The notes under the pieces were generated by a model, which did not search any database, was not told the DNA's origin, and saw only the letters and a program-made list of their open reading frames with translations. From Ascoidea tarda (nom. inval.) (lineage: Eukaryota; Ascomycota; Saccharomycetes; Ascoideales; Ascoideaceae): 40,672 nucleotides of DNA. Each line of letters opens with the position of its first letter. Position 1 is the first letter of the stretch. Location: NCBI GenBank assembly GCA_030560485.1, contig JAKTTS010000079.1, forward strand, positions 1 through 40,672, given 5' to 3'. This document shows positions 1 through 9,491 of this stretch, piece after piece. Both the position numbers and the translations under genes were made by a program.

Positions 1-56
<56 letters not shown>

Positions 57-1662
57 GACAACAACAACATTAACAATAATTATAACAATATCAACAATAC
101 CAACAATACCAACAACTATGAACACAACCTAAACTCAAACCAAATCCCTATCCAAAATTACTCTTCAACTCAGAACCAAATTCAAAACTCACATCACTCA
201 TCAGACTATAACCTCTCCAAACAAAACAATCACTACAATCCTTCATACCATCCAGTCGATTCTTCTGGAAATAACTTTAATGATTACTCCAAAAATTCTA
301 TTTCTACTGATTTTCCTCAGCAGCAACAACAACAACAAAATGATGATCAAATCACAGGCGGTGTCACTCAACACTTGGATTATGATTTAACTACTATGGC
401 CAAATTCATGTCTATCTTTGCTTTCAAAACAATCAACTATAATCAAGTCTATCTCACCTCAAATTTCGTCAATCAATTAAGAAACGTCTTGGCTGCTACC
501 AGATTACCAAAATCTTCTCTCCTATTAGCCTCGACCTACTTTGCTAGGAAATCTAATTCCTCCAGATATAAAATTAACCATCCTGATCAATGTTTTGCTG
601 ATTTGGTAACCTCTTTAATTATTTCAAATAAATTTAACGATGATAATACCTTTACCAACAAAAGCTGGTCCGATGCAACTGGCTTGTCTTTAGAGGAACT
701 AAATACTTATGAAAGAAACTGGTTGCTCGATTGCAAGTACGATTTGCATTTCAACGTCAATAATTTATCTGATCTAGAATTTTCAACTTTAAATTTCACC
801 TCAACCTCAACTTCAGACTCAAATTCAACCCCAAGTCCAACTTCAAACTCAATTCCCATTTCAAATCTAAATGCAAATCTAAATTTAAATTACAAATCTT
901 ACAATCTCTCAAATTCTCCTACTGATAATAACTCAATTCCCCTTCTTGAGAATCGCTCATGGTTAAACGTTTTTGCCAATTCCTCTTCTTTTATAAGCAG
1001 TGAAATATTATTAAAAGACGATTACTATGATAATCAAAACACTTTAAACAAAAGTTCTTCAATACCTCATGGGCTCATTGAATACAACAAAATACAACTA
1101 TATTATGAAAATTTTATTAAATACGGTTGTCTCCAATCAGAAATTTATTCTCCCAACAAATCTTCCCAATTTCGCTACTCAAATGGCTCAGCCATTGAAT
1201 CCTCCTTAGTTCCTAAAAAGGATTACCAAAATACTTACTCTAGGCCTAATAATTCATCTAATTTCAATAATTCCAACCAATATTTCAACCATTTGACCGC
1301 TTCTCACAACACCTTAGTTTCAAATGGTTTGGCTACTCCAAGAACTACTAATTTCGAGAATTTCCACTCAAATAATCATTCATCATCTTACAAATATTAT
1401 CAATCAAAACATGTTCCTAGTTTATTATTGCCATCTCCCAATACATATAGTCAATCTTTTTCATCAAACAGTATTTGGGGGTCCTATGAATCCAAAAAGA
1501 AAAATATATTAGATGATTCTTTATATGACTCGACATATTCTCCTTGTTTGAATGACAATTTAAATAACATGCCTCAAAAAAACATTTTTCGCAGTAATTA
1601 CTACAATAACAGACATGTCACTTCAAACGATAAGGGTAATAATAATAATGAAGTCAATACCA

Positions 1663-1722
<60 letters not shown>

Positions 1723-2024
1723 CTAATAATGCTAATAATATTAATAGCAATAATTTTAACTCAGTCAATGACTGTCAAACCTTTCCAACTGAAAATTTTA
1801 ACACAAATTATGATAGATTTACGAGTAATAGGAACTCGAATTATATACTCCTAAATAATTACTATAACAATCCAAAGAATAATGATGTCTATGGGCATTA
1901 TAGCAACAATTCCATTAACAACGATGTTTTTAATTCAAATCTGTTGAATACTTATTCAAACTGCCACAAACGTGATAGCCTCAGGTTTTCAGATTTTGTT
2001 TATAATACTGTCCCAGCTTGCTAA
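1..2024 (+). CDS. CLG1: Clg1-like cyclin, 3' part, 5' end outside the window
   Basis: The frame is open from the first full codon (position 3) with no stop, so the start lies upstream. The first in-window ATG is well inside the protein, and a TTG at 375 is not a start. Order seen: a run of 17 Asn (AAT) codons at 3-53, an Asn/Gln-rich stretch, then a conserved block around 350-770 containing GGVTQHLDYDL, a helix-rich segment with LPKSSLLLASTYFARK, and ELNTYERNWLLDCKYDLHFN, which reads like a cyclin box of the Pho85-cyclin type. The rest is a long Ser/Asn-rich tail with a second run of 18 Asn codons (1668-1721). In this family, cyclins bind the Pho85 kinase. Clg1 is preferred because of the GGV-x-LDYD lead-in to the box, recalled from fungal Clg1 proteins. 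Another Pcl-type cyclin is possible. Confidence 0.68.
3..53 (+). repeat. (AAT)17 microsatellite coding for poly-Asn
   Basis: Pure ATA/AAT trinucleotide run at the window edge. In the frame of the cyclin gene it reads as asparagine. It probably continues beyond the window, so its full length is unknown. Confidence 0.9.
1668..1721 (+). repeat. (AAT)18 microsatellite coding for poly-Asn
   Basis: Second uninterrupted AAT run in the Ser/Asn-rich tail of the cyclin gene. It encodes 18 asparagines followed by imperfect ANN units. Pure codon repeats of this kind usually vary in length between strains. Confidence 0.9.
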
Positions 2025-2712
2025 ATTAACTACTACCGTTTGAGACTATATTGTTCAAATATTATCAGAAGCGGTATTCTTCAGAGATCTGACAATAATA
2101 CTTAAAATTATATCATTTTTCTATGTTTTTTTATGATTTAAATTGTCCAACTTTCTAACCTCTGATTTTTGTTTTTTGTTTTTTGTTTTTTTTTTACTTT
2201 CTTAACTTTTCAATTGTGGTTTTTAAATCTTGTTTTGATTTTTGGTTCATTTAGAAATAGACGCCATGAATAATTTAATCAAAAATATTACAGAAATAAG
2301 AACAATATGTTTCTATCTATTGAATCAAAAATCAAAAATCCTCCTTTTTGTCTCAATTTAAATATATCTTTAATCATATCTTTAACTATACTTTTAACTA
2401 TATTTTTTTAGTGCAAACTTTTATTTCTCTTATACAAAATAAACAAGAAAAAAAAAATTATAGATGCCTTCATATTAAATATAAGAAAAATTGAAAAGTT
2501 AAGCTTTATGCAATTTTGAAGAGGTAAAATATATAGACCTGCCGTTGTTTATATTTTTTAGTAATTAAAACAGATTTTGATTATAATTATCTTCTATTAT
2601 ACTACAAAATTCAACAACTCTTTTTGGTATAATATTTAAGAAATTCTGCCATAGTTGATATTAAATACTATTAAAATTCAAGCATATTTTAAGCAATTCA
2701 CTACCTTATAAT
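2025..2712. other. Convergent 3' intergenic region
   Basis: 688 bp between the 3' ends of the cyclin gene and HTS1. Very A+T rich with poly-T tracts, including three exact copies of the heptamer GTTTTTT at 2171-2191. I see no ORF with coding character and no RNA gene. It presumably holds the 3' untranslated regions and poly(A) signals of both genes. Confidence 0.6.
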
Positions 2713-4395
2713 CTACAAGCCTTGAATCAATCTGGAGATTTCATCTAGTTCCAGATTTCCATTCAACTCATTTAATTTATTTTTGATATAAGAAATCAAG
2801 TTATCAACTTCAACTAACTCACCTTCATTACTGTTTTCATGCTTGCCTAATACTTTTACTCTAACTTTATTTTCATTAAAATATTCTTCTTGACCAATTA
2901 TTACGCCTATTGAAGCACCAATTTTTTCAGCAGCAAGAAATTGTTTTCTCGCGTTGACTTTCTTTTTGAAAACAAATTCTGTTTTCAAATTAGCTGACCA
3001 TAGCAAATTGGAAATTAGTAATCGTTCTTTCAATAAGCCATCCCCACCAAAGGACATGACAAAAATGTCTGTTGAAGAGCTTCTAACTTTATTTTTAGTA
3101 TCGATTCTTGAAGAAATAATGGAAAAAATTCTTTCCACGCCAAAAGAAACACCAATACATGGAATTGAAATATTTTTCTTTCCATTTGACAATGCAAAAT
3201 CGCCAACAAGATTGTCATAACGGCCGCCAGCAGCAATTGAGCCAACACCAACATAACTAGAGGCATCATCAGTTTGGCTATCGTTAAGTTTTTTGCTTTT
3301 TTCTTTTAGTTCTTTGGCATTTTGAGGAGCCTTACTTTCAGTAGTAACGGCTTCATAAATCAATCCCGTGTAGTAATCAAGGCCTCTCGCTAATGATAAA
3401 TCAAAAGATATAAAATCAGAAATAGAGAAAACAGAAATATAGTCATTTAATAATTTCATTTCTTTAATACCTTCTTTGGCAAGTGAACTAGACATTAACT
3501 CTTCGTTAGATAATAAAATTGGCAAAATCACATCTAGACTGCCTTTTAATTTAACAAATTCACCAATTTTGTCAGCAACCTCCTTAGACTGATTTTTTTC
3601 TTCAACAATTTCCCTTTTAACTTCATCCCAAGATTCTTTATCCAATTTATCAACAGCACTACTTACTTTTCTAACATCTGAATCAGTAACACCACATACC
3701 CTGAAAATTCCATCTAGAATTTTCCTATGATTTAATTTAATTTTAAAATCAGTAATATTTAGTTTAGTCAAACCTTCAACTAAGATTTTAAGAATTTCAG
3801 CATCTGGTACCATTTTATCATAGTTTATACCAGCTATGTCAAAATCGCACTGATAAAATTCTCTCATTCTACCTTTAGTCATGGCAGGTTGATCTCTTCT
3901 ATAAACTTTAGCAATGTGATATCTTTTGATATTTTTGATGTCATTTTGTGCAACAAAACGAGCAAAAGGAACCGTCAAATCATATCTTAGGGAGCACAAC
4001 TCGCCACCTTGGTCTTTTAGATCGTATATAAGTTTAGAGTCTTCCCCATATTTATTTGTAAGAATTGATTTTAACTCAAAAACTGGTGTATCAATCGATG
4101 ATCCGCCATGAAGAATAAAAACATCTTTTAAAATATCAAATATTTTGGTTTTGAGTAGCAAATCTGCACCGAAAAAATCCTTAGTGCCCTTTGGAGTCTT
4201 TAAACTAAAAGATTCTTTTTTGGGCGATAATTTTGAAGTCTTTCTCTTCTGGTTTAGTTGACCTAAGGAAGAGGCTTTATTGGTATTTGCAATCGAATTC
4301 AAATTGGAGCTTGGGGGGTTAATTGAGCTCATTGTCAAATAGTATAACGGTCTAGCAATATTTCTAACTTGTATGCAAAAGGACAATAGGCTCAT
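2713..4395 (-). CDS. HTS1: Histidyl-tRNA synthetase, dual cytosolic/mitochondrial
   Basis: Class II aminoacyl-tRNA synthetase that charges tRNA-His. Visible signatures include KTPKGTKDF near the N-terminus, SLRYDLTVPFARF (motif 2 region), FYQCDFDIAG, LARGLDYYTG (histidine-A motif) and AAGGRYDNL, then the C-terminal anticodon-binding domain. The first in-frame ATG is at 4395; the frame reaches 4440 only by a TTG. A second in-frame ATG at 4332 (MSSINPP) gives 539 aa. The 21-residue extension starting MSLLSF contains Arg and no acidic residue, as expected for a mitochondrial presequence. S. cerevisiae HTS1 is known to make both forms from two in-frame starts, so the same is inferred here. Divergent from SEC66, with 321 bp between the starts. 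Confidence 0.95.
   Translation of the reverse strand: MSLLSFCIQVRNIARPLYYLTMSSINPPSSNLNSIANTNKASSLGQLNQKRKTSKLSPKKESFSLKTPKGTKDFFGADLLLKTKIFDILKDVFILHGGSSIDTPVFELKSILTNKYGEDSKLIYDLKDQGGELCSLRYDLTVPFARFVAQNDIKNIKRYHIAKVYRRDQPAMTKGRMREFYQCDFDIAGINYDKMVPDAEILKILVEGLTKLNITDFKIKLNHRKILDGIFRVCGVTDSDVRKVSSAVDKLDKESWDEVKREIVEEKNQSKEVADKIGEFVKLKGSLDVILPILLSNEELMSSSLAKEGIKEMKLLNDYISVFSISDFISFDLSLARGLDYYTGLIYEAVTTESKAPQNAKELKEKSKKLNDSQTDDASSYVGVGSIAAGGRYDNLVGDFALSNGKKNISIPCIGVSFGVERIFSIISSRIDTKNKVRSSSTDIFVMSFGGDGLLKERLLISNLLWSANLKTEFVFKKKVNARKQFLAAEKIGASIGVIIGQEEYFNENKVRVKVLGKHENSNEGELVEVDNLISYIKNKLNELNGNLELDEISRLIQGL
4330..4332 (-). other. HTS1: Probable cytosolic start codon of HTS1
   Basis: In-frame ATG 21 codons after the first ATG. 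Translation from here removes the basic, hydrophobic leader and begins MSSINPP, directly before the linker to the catalytic domain. This matches the alternative-start arrangement known for yeast HTS1. Which transcripts include the upstream ATG cannot be seen from DNA. Confidence 0.7.
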
Positions 4396-4716
4396 AAACA
4401 AAAAACCAACGCAGAAAAAAAAATAGCAAGATGTCTTCAAGTATATTCCCTGATTGAAAAAAATTTGAACAGTGAAAAAGAAATGCCATAAAGTTGAAGA
4501 ATGAGTAATATTTCATTTTGCAGACCCCTAAATAAGGGTTTTTGTAGAGCGTTTCGGGGTCTGGTTGTTGTCATTTTGATAGAAGATAAATAATGCAATT
4601 GTTCAGAAGCTATTGAAGAATAAAACAACTTTGACTCGACTTCAATAGAACCATCTTTGTTCATTTCGTATCGTGTGTTTAGTATTATTCCCTAGTTCAA
4701 TCATAAAATCCTCTCA
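4396..4716. promoter_or_regulatory. HTS1/SEC66 divergent promoter
   Basis: 321 bp shared upstream region. It contains an 8-bp perfect inverted repeat (CAGACCCC at 4521-4528 and GGGGTCTG at 4556-4563). On the minus strand, the left part also reads TTTAGGGG, a TTAGGG element of the kind bound by Tbf1. A 75-codon ATG-initiated ORF lies on the minus strand at 4437-4664, ending 41 nt before the first HTS1 ATG. It could be a leader ORF, but I recognise no homology and do not call it a gene. Confidence 0.5.
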
Positions 4717-5352
4717 ATGGAAGAAGAACCAGAAACTCCCAAAATTCAAAAAATCTCTGTTTATACCCCAATAGCTTACGTAGCTATAATTTTGACTGTC
4801 TTCATTGTGTTTGTTAAGATATATCAAAAACAGCAATTGAAAAAAAAATTGGCTAGAGAATCATTGTTTGATCATAGTTTTGGCAAAGATACTTACTACA
4901 AGTTAGCTTCTTTAGATGATCCCAAGCCCCATGATAAACTACTTAAAGCTGCTTTTTTGAGAAAGGGTTCGGAAATAATAAGGAAAACAATCAAATTAAA
5001 AGAGTACGAGCCATTGATTTTGAAATTGTATGTGAGTGGATCTATAAATGAAGAGTTTTACAACAACTACAAAGACGAAATCAGAGTTCAAGAATCTGAA
5101 TTGAATTCAATGGTTAACGAAGTTGAAAGTTTTAAAAAAGGTTGGACTCCAAAATGTTTTCCATTATTACAAGAAATTACTTTTAATGAGGCTATCTCTA
5201 AAAGAATTAATTCAATGGATGCTAGAAGAAACGATTTCTTGGAAAGTAACGGATTGCAAAATATATATCAAGCTGTAAATCCAACAATTGGTAATGGTGA
5301 AACTACTAACAATGACAACCAAACCAAAGGCAAAAAAAATAAAAAGAAATGA
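4717..5352 (+). CDS. SEC66: Sec66/Sec71, subunit of the ER Sec63 translocation complex
   Basis: 211-aa protein with one membrane segment near residues 18-37 (PIAYVAIILTVFIVFVKIY) following ISVYTP, the same lead-in as S. cerevisiae Sec66. The cytosolic part carries KAAFLRKGSEIIRKTIKLKE and GSINEEFYNNYKDEI, which align by eye with the Sec66 helical region, then a conserved Trp (KKGWTPKCF) and a Lys-rich C-terminus. The family forms the Sec62/63/66/72 complex used for post-translational translocation into the ER. The start is the ATG at 4717. It is divergent from HTS1 and convergent with RPS20. Confidence 0.92.
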   Translation: MEEEPETPKIQKISVYTPIAYVAIILTVFIVFVKIYQKQQLKKKLARESLFDHSFGKDTYYKLASLDDPKPHDKLLKAAFLRKGSEIIRKTIKLKEYEPLILKLYVSGSINEEFYNNYKDEIRVQESELNSMVNEVESFKKGWTPKCFPLLQEITFNEAISKRINSMDARRNDFLESNGLQNIYQAVNPTIGNGETTNNDNQTKGKKNKKK

Positions 5353-5898
5353 ACAAAAAAATTAACAAAGATTTCCTAATTTTATTTTTTTGAATGTATT
5401 AAATTAAGAATTTATAATTAATAACATATTTTTATGAGGCTCTTTTTTCTGCGCTTTACATTTTAACTTTGAGATCAAATAGGACTTCTACAAGTATTGC
5501 CTATTTTTTTTATTATTGTTTCATTTGCTTTTTGCTCAAAGAAAAACATTATTCTATAATTAATTTATATTCCCAATTCCCAAATTAATTTAAATTGAAA
5601 TCATTAGCCATTGGTTAAAATTAAAAGTAAAGAAAACAAAAACCCACTAGTGAGGTTTAAAAAATTTCAAAAATAGTTAAGCTTTATGTTTACACTGTTA
5701 TTTTCTTATATGAAAACTATTGTAATAAATGAAATCTGTAATAAATAAGCAGTACAATTGACATATATTTTTGAAAATTAAATTTAATACAATAACCAAT
5801 GAAATATTAAAATAATATAATAATGTAAAAATAAAACAACGTAATATTAATATACTTGAACATATTTGATTTAAATAATCAGAAGTAAAATACTAAAT
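5353..5898. other. Convergent 3' intergenic region SEC66/RPS20
   Basis: 546 bp, strongly A+T rich, with many short A/T tracts. No ORF of coding character and no RNA gene recognised. It should hold the 3' untranslated regions of both neighbours. Confidence 0.6.
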
Positions 5899-6249
5899 CT
5901 AAGCAGCAATGGTAACGTCAACATCTACACCAGGTTCAATAGTGATTTGAGTAATTTTCTTAACAATACTAGCTGGTGCTTGTAAATCAATAACTCTTTT
6001 GTGAATTCTCATTTCATAGGCATCCCAAGTCTTTGAACCTTCACCATTTGGAGTTTTTCTTGTGCTGATTCTTAAAACTTTAGTTGGCATTCTAACTGGA
6101 CCTTTTTTAACTAAATCATGTTGAACAGCATTTCTGATAATTGAATTGGAGACTTTTTCTAATTTTTTAACTTGAGTAGAAACCAATGAGATTCTGATTT
6201 TGTGTACTTCTGGTTCGTTGTCAACTTTTTCTTTATTGAATTCACTCAT
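5899..6249 (-). CDS. RPS20: 40S ribosomal protein uS10 (S20)
   Basis: 116-aa uS10-family protein. [53 protein letters not shown] and [13 protein letters not shown] are the diagnostic stretches. Length and sequence fit S. cerevisiae Rps20 (121 aa). It is a component of the small-subunit head near the mRNA entry side. The ATG at 6249 is the only sensible start and there is no intron. The gene lies downstream of and on the same strand as RAX1, with its own 529-bp upstream region. Confidence 0.97.
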   Translation of the reverse strand: MSEFNKEKVDNEPEVHKIRISLVSTQVKKLEKVSNSIIRNAVQHDLVKKGPVRMPTKVLRISTRKTPNGEGSKTWDAYEMRIHKRVIDLQAPASIVKKITQITIEPGVDVDVTIAA

Positions 6250-6778
6250 TTTCGGTTCTTATTGAATAACTTATAATTAAATTGGTTACCTTGAAAAGTC
6301 GCTCAGATAATTGTCAAATACACTGGATAAAATTATTTTTATCTATTTGGCTTTCTCACGGCCAATACTCTTCACTCTTCAGCATCCATCCTCCAATGTG
6401 TTTCTTCCGGTTAGTCGCGTAAAAGATTGGTGAGACCTAACCGGACGGCTTAGTCAGATCTGTGTCATGGGTTACATGATAAAAAGCAATCGCAAATTGT
6501 TGTTTTGGAGCTTGAAGAGCTTTATCACATGAATATACTAAGGGCTTTAAAAGTCATTTCTCAAATGCAACAGGGCTGTAGAGTAATTGGTGATAGGTGA
6601 TAAACAATAGATAATAGATAAGATCGAGTTGGTCGGTTGAAGAGTTGAAGATATAGAATACAAAAGAAAAACAAAGAGAACAAAGAAACAAAGAAAACAT
6701 GGAAACGGAATAAAGGAGAGAGAGCGAGAAACGAGAATTAAACTGAGAATGGAAGAACAAAACTATGAAAGAGAGAGA
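6250..6778. promoter_or_regulatory. RPS20 upstream region
   Basis: 529 bp between the RPS20 start and the RAX1 stop. It contains a 9-bp perfect inverted repeat, TCCGGTTAG (6407-6415) and CTAACCGGA (6437-6445), with a 21-bp spacer, about 160-200 bp upstream of the ATG. A TCACATGA box lies at 6524-6531. The RAX1-proximal part is purine-rich on the plus strand. No gene seen. Confidence 0.5.
6407..6445. promoter_or_regulatory. Inverted repeat upstream of RPS20
   Basis: Arms TCCGGTTAG and CTAACCGGA are exact reverse complements separated by 21 bp. The position, 158-196 bp upstream of the ribosomal protein start, suits a pair of opposed factor sites. I do not recognise the factor. Confidence 0.5.
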
Positions 6779-8374
6779 TTAAAGACGATGGCCAGGAACC
6801 AAAGAAAAAAGTATTGAAAACCCAGCACTAGACAAACAGATCAACAATAGAACCCATATTCCTCTACGAATCAATAAGCGACTAACATAATACTCCTTGA
6901 TCTTCATTAGACCAAGCCTTCTTGTAATAAAATTAGTATTGAAGGAACTATTGGAATGTTCTGAAGAGTATGGGAAATTTGATTGTCTGCTTTCATCATC
7001 CTCGTTATTATAGGTATTAGTAGTTTCGAAATATTTGAAAAAGCTTAAAATAGGGTCCAACTTAAACAAAGCTGAAAGTATTAAGTAGGAACCTAAAAAA
7101 AAGGGAACAGTAACAACTGGACGAGAGTCTTCGGGATCATAACCGAGAAAAATCAAAGTATAACCAGTCCAAAAAGCACAAAAAAAACAAAATAAACCAG
7201 ATATCAATCTGATATTGTAAGATTTCAAAGTAATGTTGTTTAAAGCGGCATATTTAAGAAAGTTTGGAAAGGCTTCTCTTTCCATTGCTTGAAATACATA
7301 ATCTCTTGCTTCATCAAAAATCTCAGGATCGTCTCTGCCTTGGATTTCTATAGAATGACGAATTGAGCGAATGATTCTTTCAGGAAGAAGCAATCTTTTT
7401 TCTGAATTGTCGATGAAATAAGTGACTAAAATTCTTCTAGAAGATTGTCTTAAATCATCTCTGGTAACAGTTTGATTTTTTTCATCTAACATTATATCAT
7501 TATTGGAAGGTGGTTTTTTGAAATTTTGAAAGTTATCAAAATCATCATCATCATTCAACATTTGCTCTACCATTTCAGGTGAGATAGTTGGAAGACCAGC
7601 GGGACCAGACGTTAAGGAAACAGCCGATTTGTTCATGTTCGATGGTTTTGGTTTTTCAGATGTAGAAGATGAGTTTCTCTTTGTGTTGTAAATATGTTCT
7701 AGTTCATTGATTATTGTGTCTCTTTTGTTTGGATTATTGGAGGACTGTTGAAACTCTTGTACTAAAGTGGAGATTCGGGGGTCTTCAAAGGTATCGTCGC
7801 CTCTAAGAAATGAGGATAATCTATTACGGTGTTTATCATTGATATTGCCATCATTGATTAAAGCTTCTAGTAAGACAGACGATGTAACCGAACCTCTTTG
7901 GTTTTCAGTGTTGGAAAATGGACTGTTACCTAGAATAGTGCCTTTTCCTCCAGCTATTGTAGTTAGGTTACTCAAGTGCAGTAGTTGTTGTTGGTCCGGA
8001 GTTAAAATTTTTGGTTTTGATACTTTTTGACTAGCGGGTGGTGAGTTTGAAATAGGGCTTGTAGTGTTTAATAAATTTGGGATTGTAGGACTTGAATTGT
8101 TATGGTTTGATTCCAAAATAACAGATTTTCGCAAAGATTTGACGTACTGTTTGCATAAAGCTAAATGACTGACAACATCTATCCAAAAATCTAAATAGTC
8201 GACAGCATGCTGATTGTCTCTCATGAAGATGTAAAAAGACCATAGATCAACAGGCGGTTGTGTTTTTCTATTCAAGACTTCAAATAAAGTGGGTAGTCTA
8301 TTCAATCTTTCATTCAATCCATATTCGTATAGTTGGGAGATGTTGTCTGCACTGTTTTGCGATGATAAAGACAT
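6779..8374 (-). CDS. RAX1: Rax1, RGS-domain membrane protein of bud-site selection
   Basis: 531 aa. The N-terminus (LPTLFEVLNRKTQPPVDLWSFY, then MRDNQHAVDYLDFWIDV) matches the first part of the split RGS fold of Rax1. A long Ser/Asn-rich insert follows (about residues 90-300), then the second RGS part (RRILVTYFIDNSEKRLLLPE through MEREAFPNFLKYAALNN). Three hydrophobic segments come next: SGLFCFFCAFWTGYTLIFLG, PFFLGSYLILSALF and the C-terminal IWVLLLICLSSAGFSILFSL. Rax1 with Rax2 marks division sites for bipolar budding. The ATG at 8374 directly precedes the conserved block. S. cerevisiae Rax1 is shorter (435 aa), and the Ser/Asn insert explains the difference. Confidence 0.9.
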   Translation of the reverse strand: MSLSSQNSADNISQLYEYGLNERLNRLPTLFEVLNRKTQPPVDLWSFYIFMRDNQHAVDYLDFWIDVVSHLALCKQYVKSLRKSVILESNHNNSSPTIPNLLNTTSPISNSPPASQKVSKPKILTPDQQQLLHLSNLTTIAGGKGTILGNSPFSNTENQRGSVTSSVLLEALINDGNINDKHRNRLSSFLRGDDTFEDPRISTLVQEFQQSSNNPNKRDTIINELEHIYNTKRNSSSTSEKPKPSNMNKSAVSLTSGPAGLPTISPEMVEQMLNDDDDFDNFQNFKKPPSNNDIMLDEKNQTVTRDDLRQSSRRILVTYFIDNSEKRLLLPERIIRSIRHSIEIQGRDDPEIFDEARDYVFQAMEREAFPNFLKYAALNNITLKSYNIRLISGLFCFFCAFWTGYTLIFLGYDPEDSRPVVTVPFFLGSYLILSALFKLDPILSFFKYFETTNTYNNEDDESRQSNFPYSSEHSNSSFNTNFITRRLGLMKIKEYYVSRLLIRRGIWVLLLICLSSAGFSILFSLVPGHRL

Positions 8375-9148
8375 TAGAAGAAAAACTCGAGAAGTTGATG
8401 TGGGTAAAGAGGGAAAAGCACGACGATTGTGAGAGATGTAGTTGATAAAGTAGGAGCTGAAGAATGAGGACAGGGAGGAAAAAGGAACGGATTTGTTGTG
8501 TTTAGCAGTGATTAAGTATTGGGGAACAAGATAGATACAGCAGGTATATTAAACCGAACAAGGACAAAAAACTGGGAGAAACAGATATTATAGTATGGAA
8601 AAGAGCTATTTCATTGAAACAAAGAAAAGTGGTCAACAAGAGGAGTGGCAGCTGGAGATAGTTGTGATGAAGAACAACCAGAATGACAATACTAAAGTGA
8701 TTTCCAGCTGGAAAGTTCGTTAGATATTTACCTCACCTGGAGGGAATGTGCTTTTTCTTTGGCGAGCGTTTCTCGAACGGGCTTGGGGCATGGCTCTTTT
8801 GAGCGGAGGCGTGTGCCGGATGTGTGTCAGCGCTTACGTAAGGGGCTATTTTTAGTGTGTGCGGGCTGCTGCGACTAGTGCGTTGACAGCTATTGTCTGC
8901 TGCGTCTGCTGCGTCTGCTGCTTTTGCTTCTGTGCTTCTCGACTTCAATGTTTTTCGACTTCAATGCTTTCTGGCTCCAACACAAAGCCACTTTTCTGCC
9001 GCAGGAAAACACAAACGCCCAGCATGGCTATATATACGTTCATTCCTCAGCATCTCTGCTCTGGCTGCTATTCCTCGTCTCTATCTTATTTGCTTATTCT
9101 TTAATTCAATATTCTTAAATCTTTCACTGACCTTAAATTTTAGCTACA
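8375..9148. promoter_or_regulatory. RAX1 / small-gene divergent promoter with G+C-rich island
   Basis: 774 bp. A G+C-rich island at about 8740-9000 contrasts with the A+T-rich surroundings. It holds a TTACGTAA palindrome (8834-8841, Yap/CREB-like), a CTG/CTT-rich tract with TCTGCTGCG repeats (about 8897-8935), a CGACTTCAATG direct repeat and a TATATATA box (9029-9036). Overlapping ORFs here on both strands (8733-9267) are low-complexity by-products of the CTG tract and are not called. Confidence 0.5.
9029..9036 (+). promoter_or_regulatory. TATA box of the 91-aa gene
   Basis: TATATATA 113 bp upstream of the ATG at 9149, followed by pyrimidine-rich sequence with CATTCCTCAGCATCTC, a plausible transcription start zone. 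Distance and context fit yeast TATA promoters. Confidence 0.55.
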
Positions 9149-9491
9149 ATGTCATCAGCACTTACAGCAGACTCAACCAAGTAAGACTTATCAATCCCAG
9201 TTTTCATTTCATACCAGACCTCTTACTAACCGCTCTTGGAAACATAGTCAAACAAATCTCAAGATAACTCAAATACCAAAAACATCGAGTTATGTTGCTC
9301 ATCTCTCAACACTTCCTGCTCTTGCCGCTCTTACAGGTCTTGTTGCCTCCTTTCCGGTTCCAAAAATCTTTGCATCAAATGCTATTCCTCTTTTAATTTA
9401 CATGAAAGATAAAAATGCAAACCAAATCCCTCTTGATAATGGTGGTGCCGATGATGGTGATGATGCCGATGATGAAGCAGAAGATAATTGA
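9149..9491 (+). CDS. Small two-exon gene, 91-aa single-membrane-span protein of unknown function
   Basis: Exon 1 is 9149-9180 (32 nt) and exon 2 is 9248-9491 (244 nt); joined they give 92 codons with stop. The intron (9181-9247, 67 nt) has donor GTAAGA, a perfect TACTAAC branch site at 9224-9230 and acceptor ATAG 18 nt after the branch A. Splicing converts two unconvincing frames into one continuous protein: MSSALTADSTN, a polar stretch, a hydrophobic segment about residues 30-46 (LSTLPALAALTGLVASF), a second weak one (IFASNAIPLLIYM), then a very acidic Gly/Asp/Ala tail ending EAEDN. Third-position use is like neighbouring genes, and a TATA box lies 113 bp upstream. Convergent with MTO1. I do not recognise a family. 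Confidence 0.66.
9181..9247 (+). other. Intron in the 91-aa gene
   Basis: Donor GTAAGA, branch TACTAAC (9224-9230), acceptor ATAG ending at 9247. Splitting a codon after its second base, it keeps the frame open. The donor is less usual than GTATGT. Confidence 0.65.

Noticed and set aside
375-377. Start of the cyclin gene at position 375
   Set aside because: The codon is TTG and the frame is open all the way to the window edge, with conserved residues (GGVTQH) before it.
8733-9267. Overlapping ORFs on both strands, Cys- or Ala-rich
   Set aside because: They are by-products of a CTG-repeat tract in a promoter island. The downstream exon structure of the 91-aa gene uses another frame.
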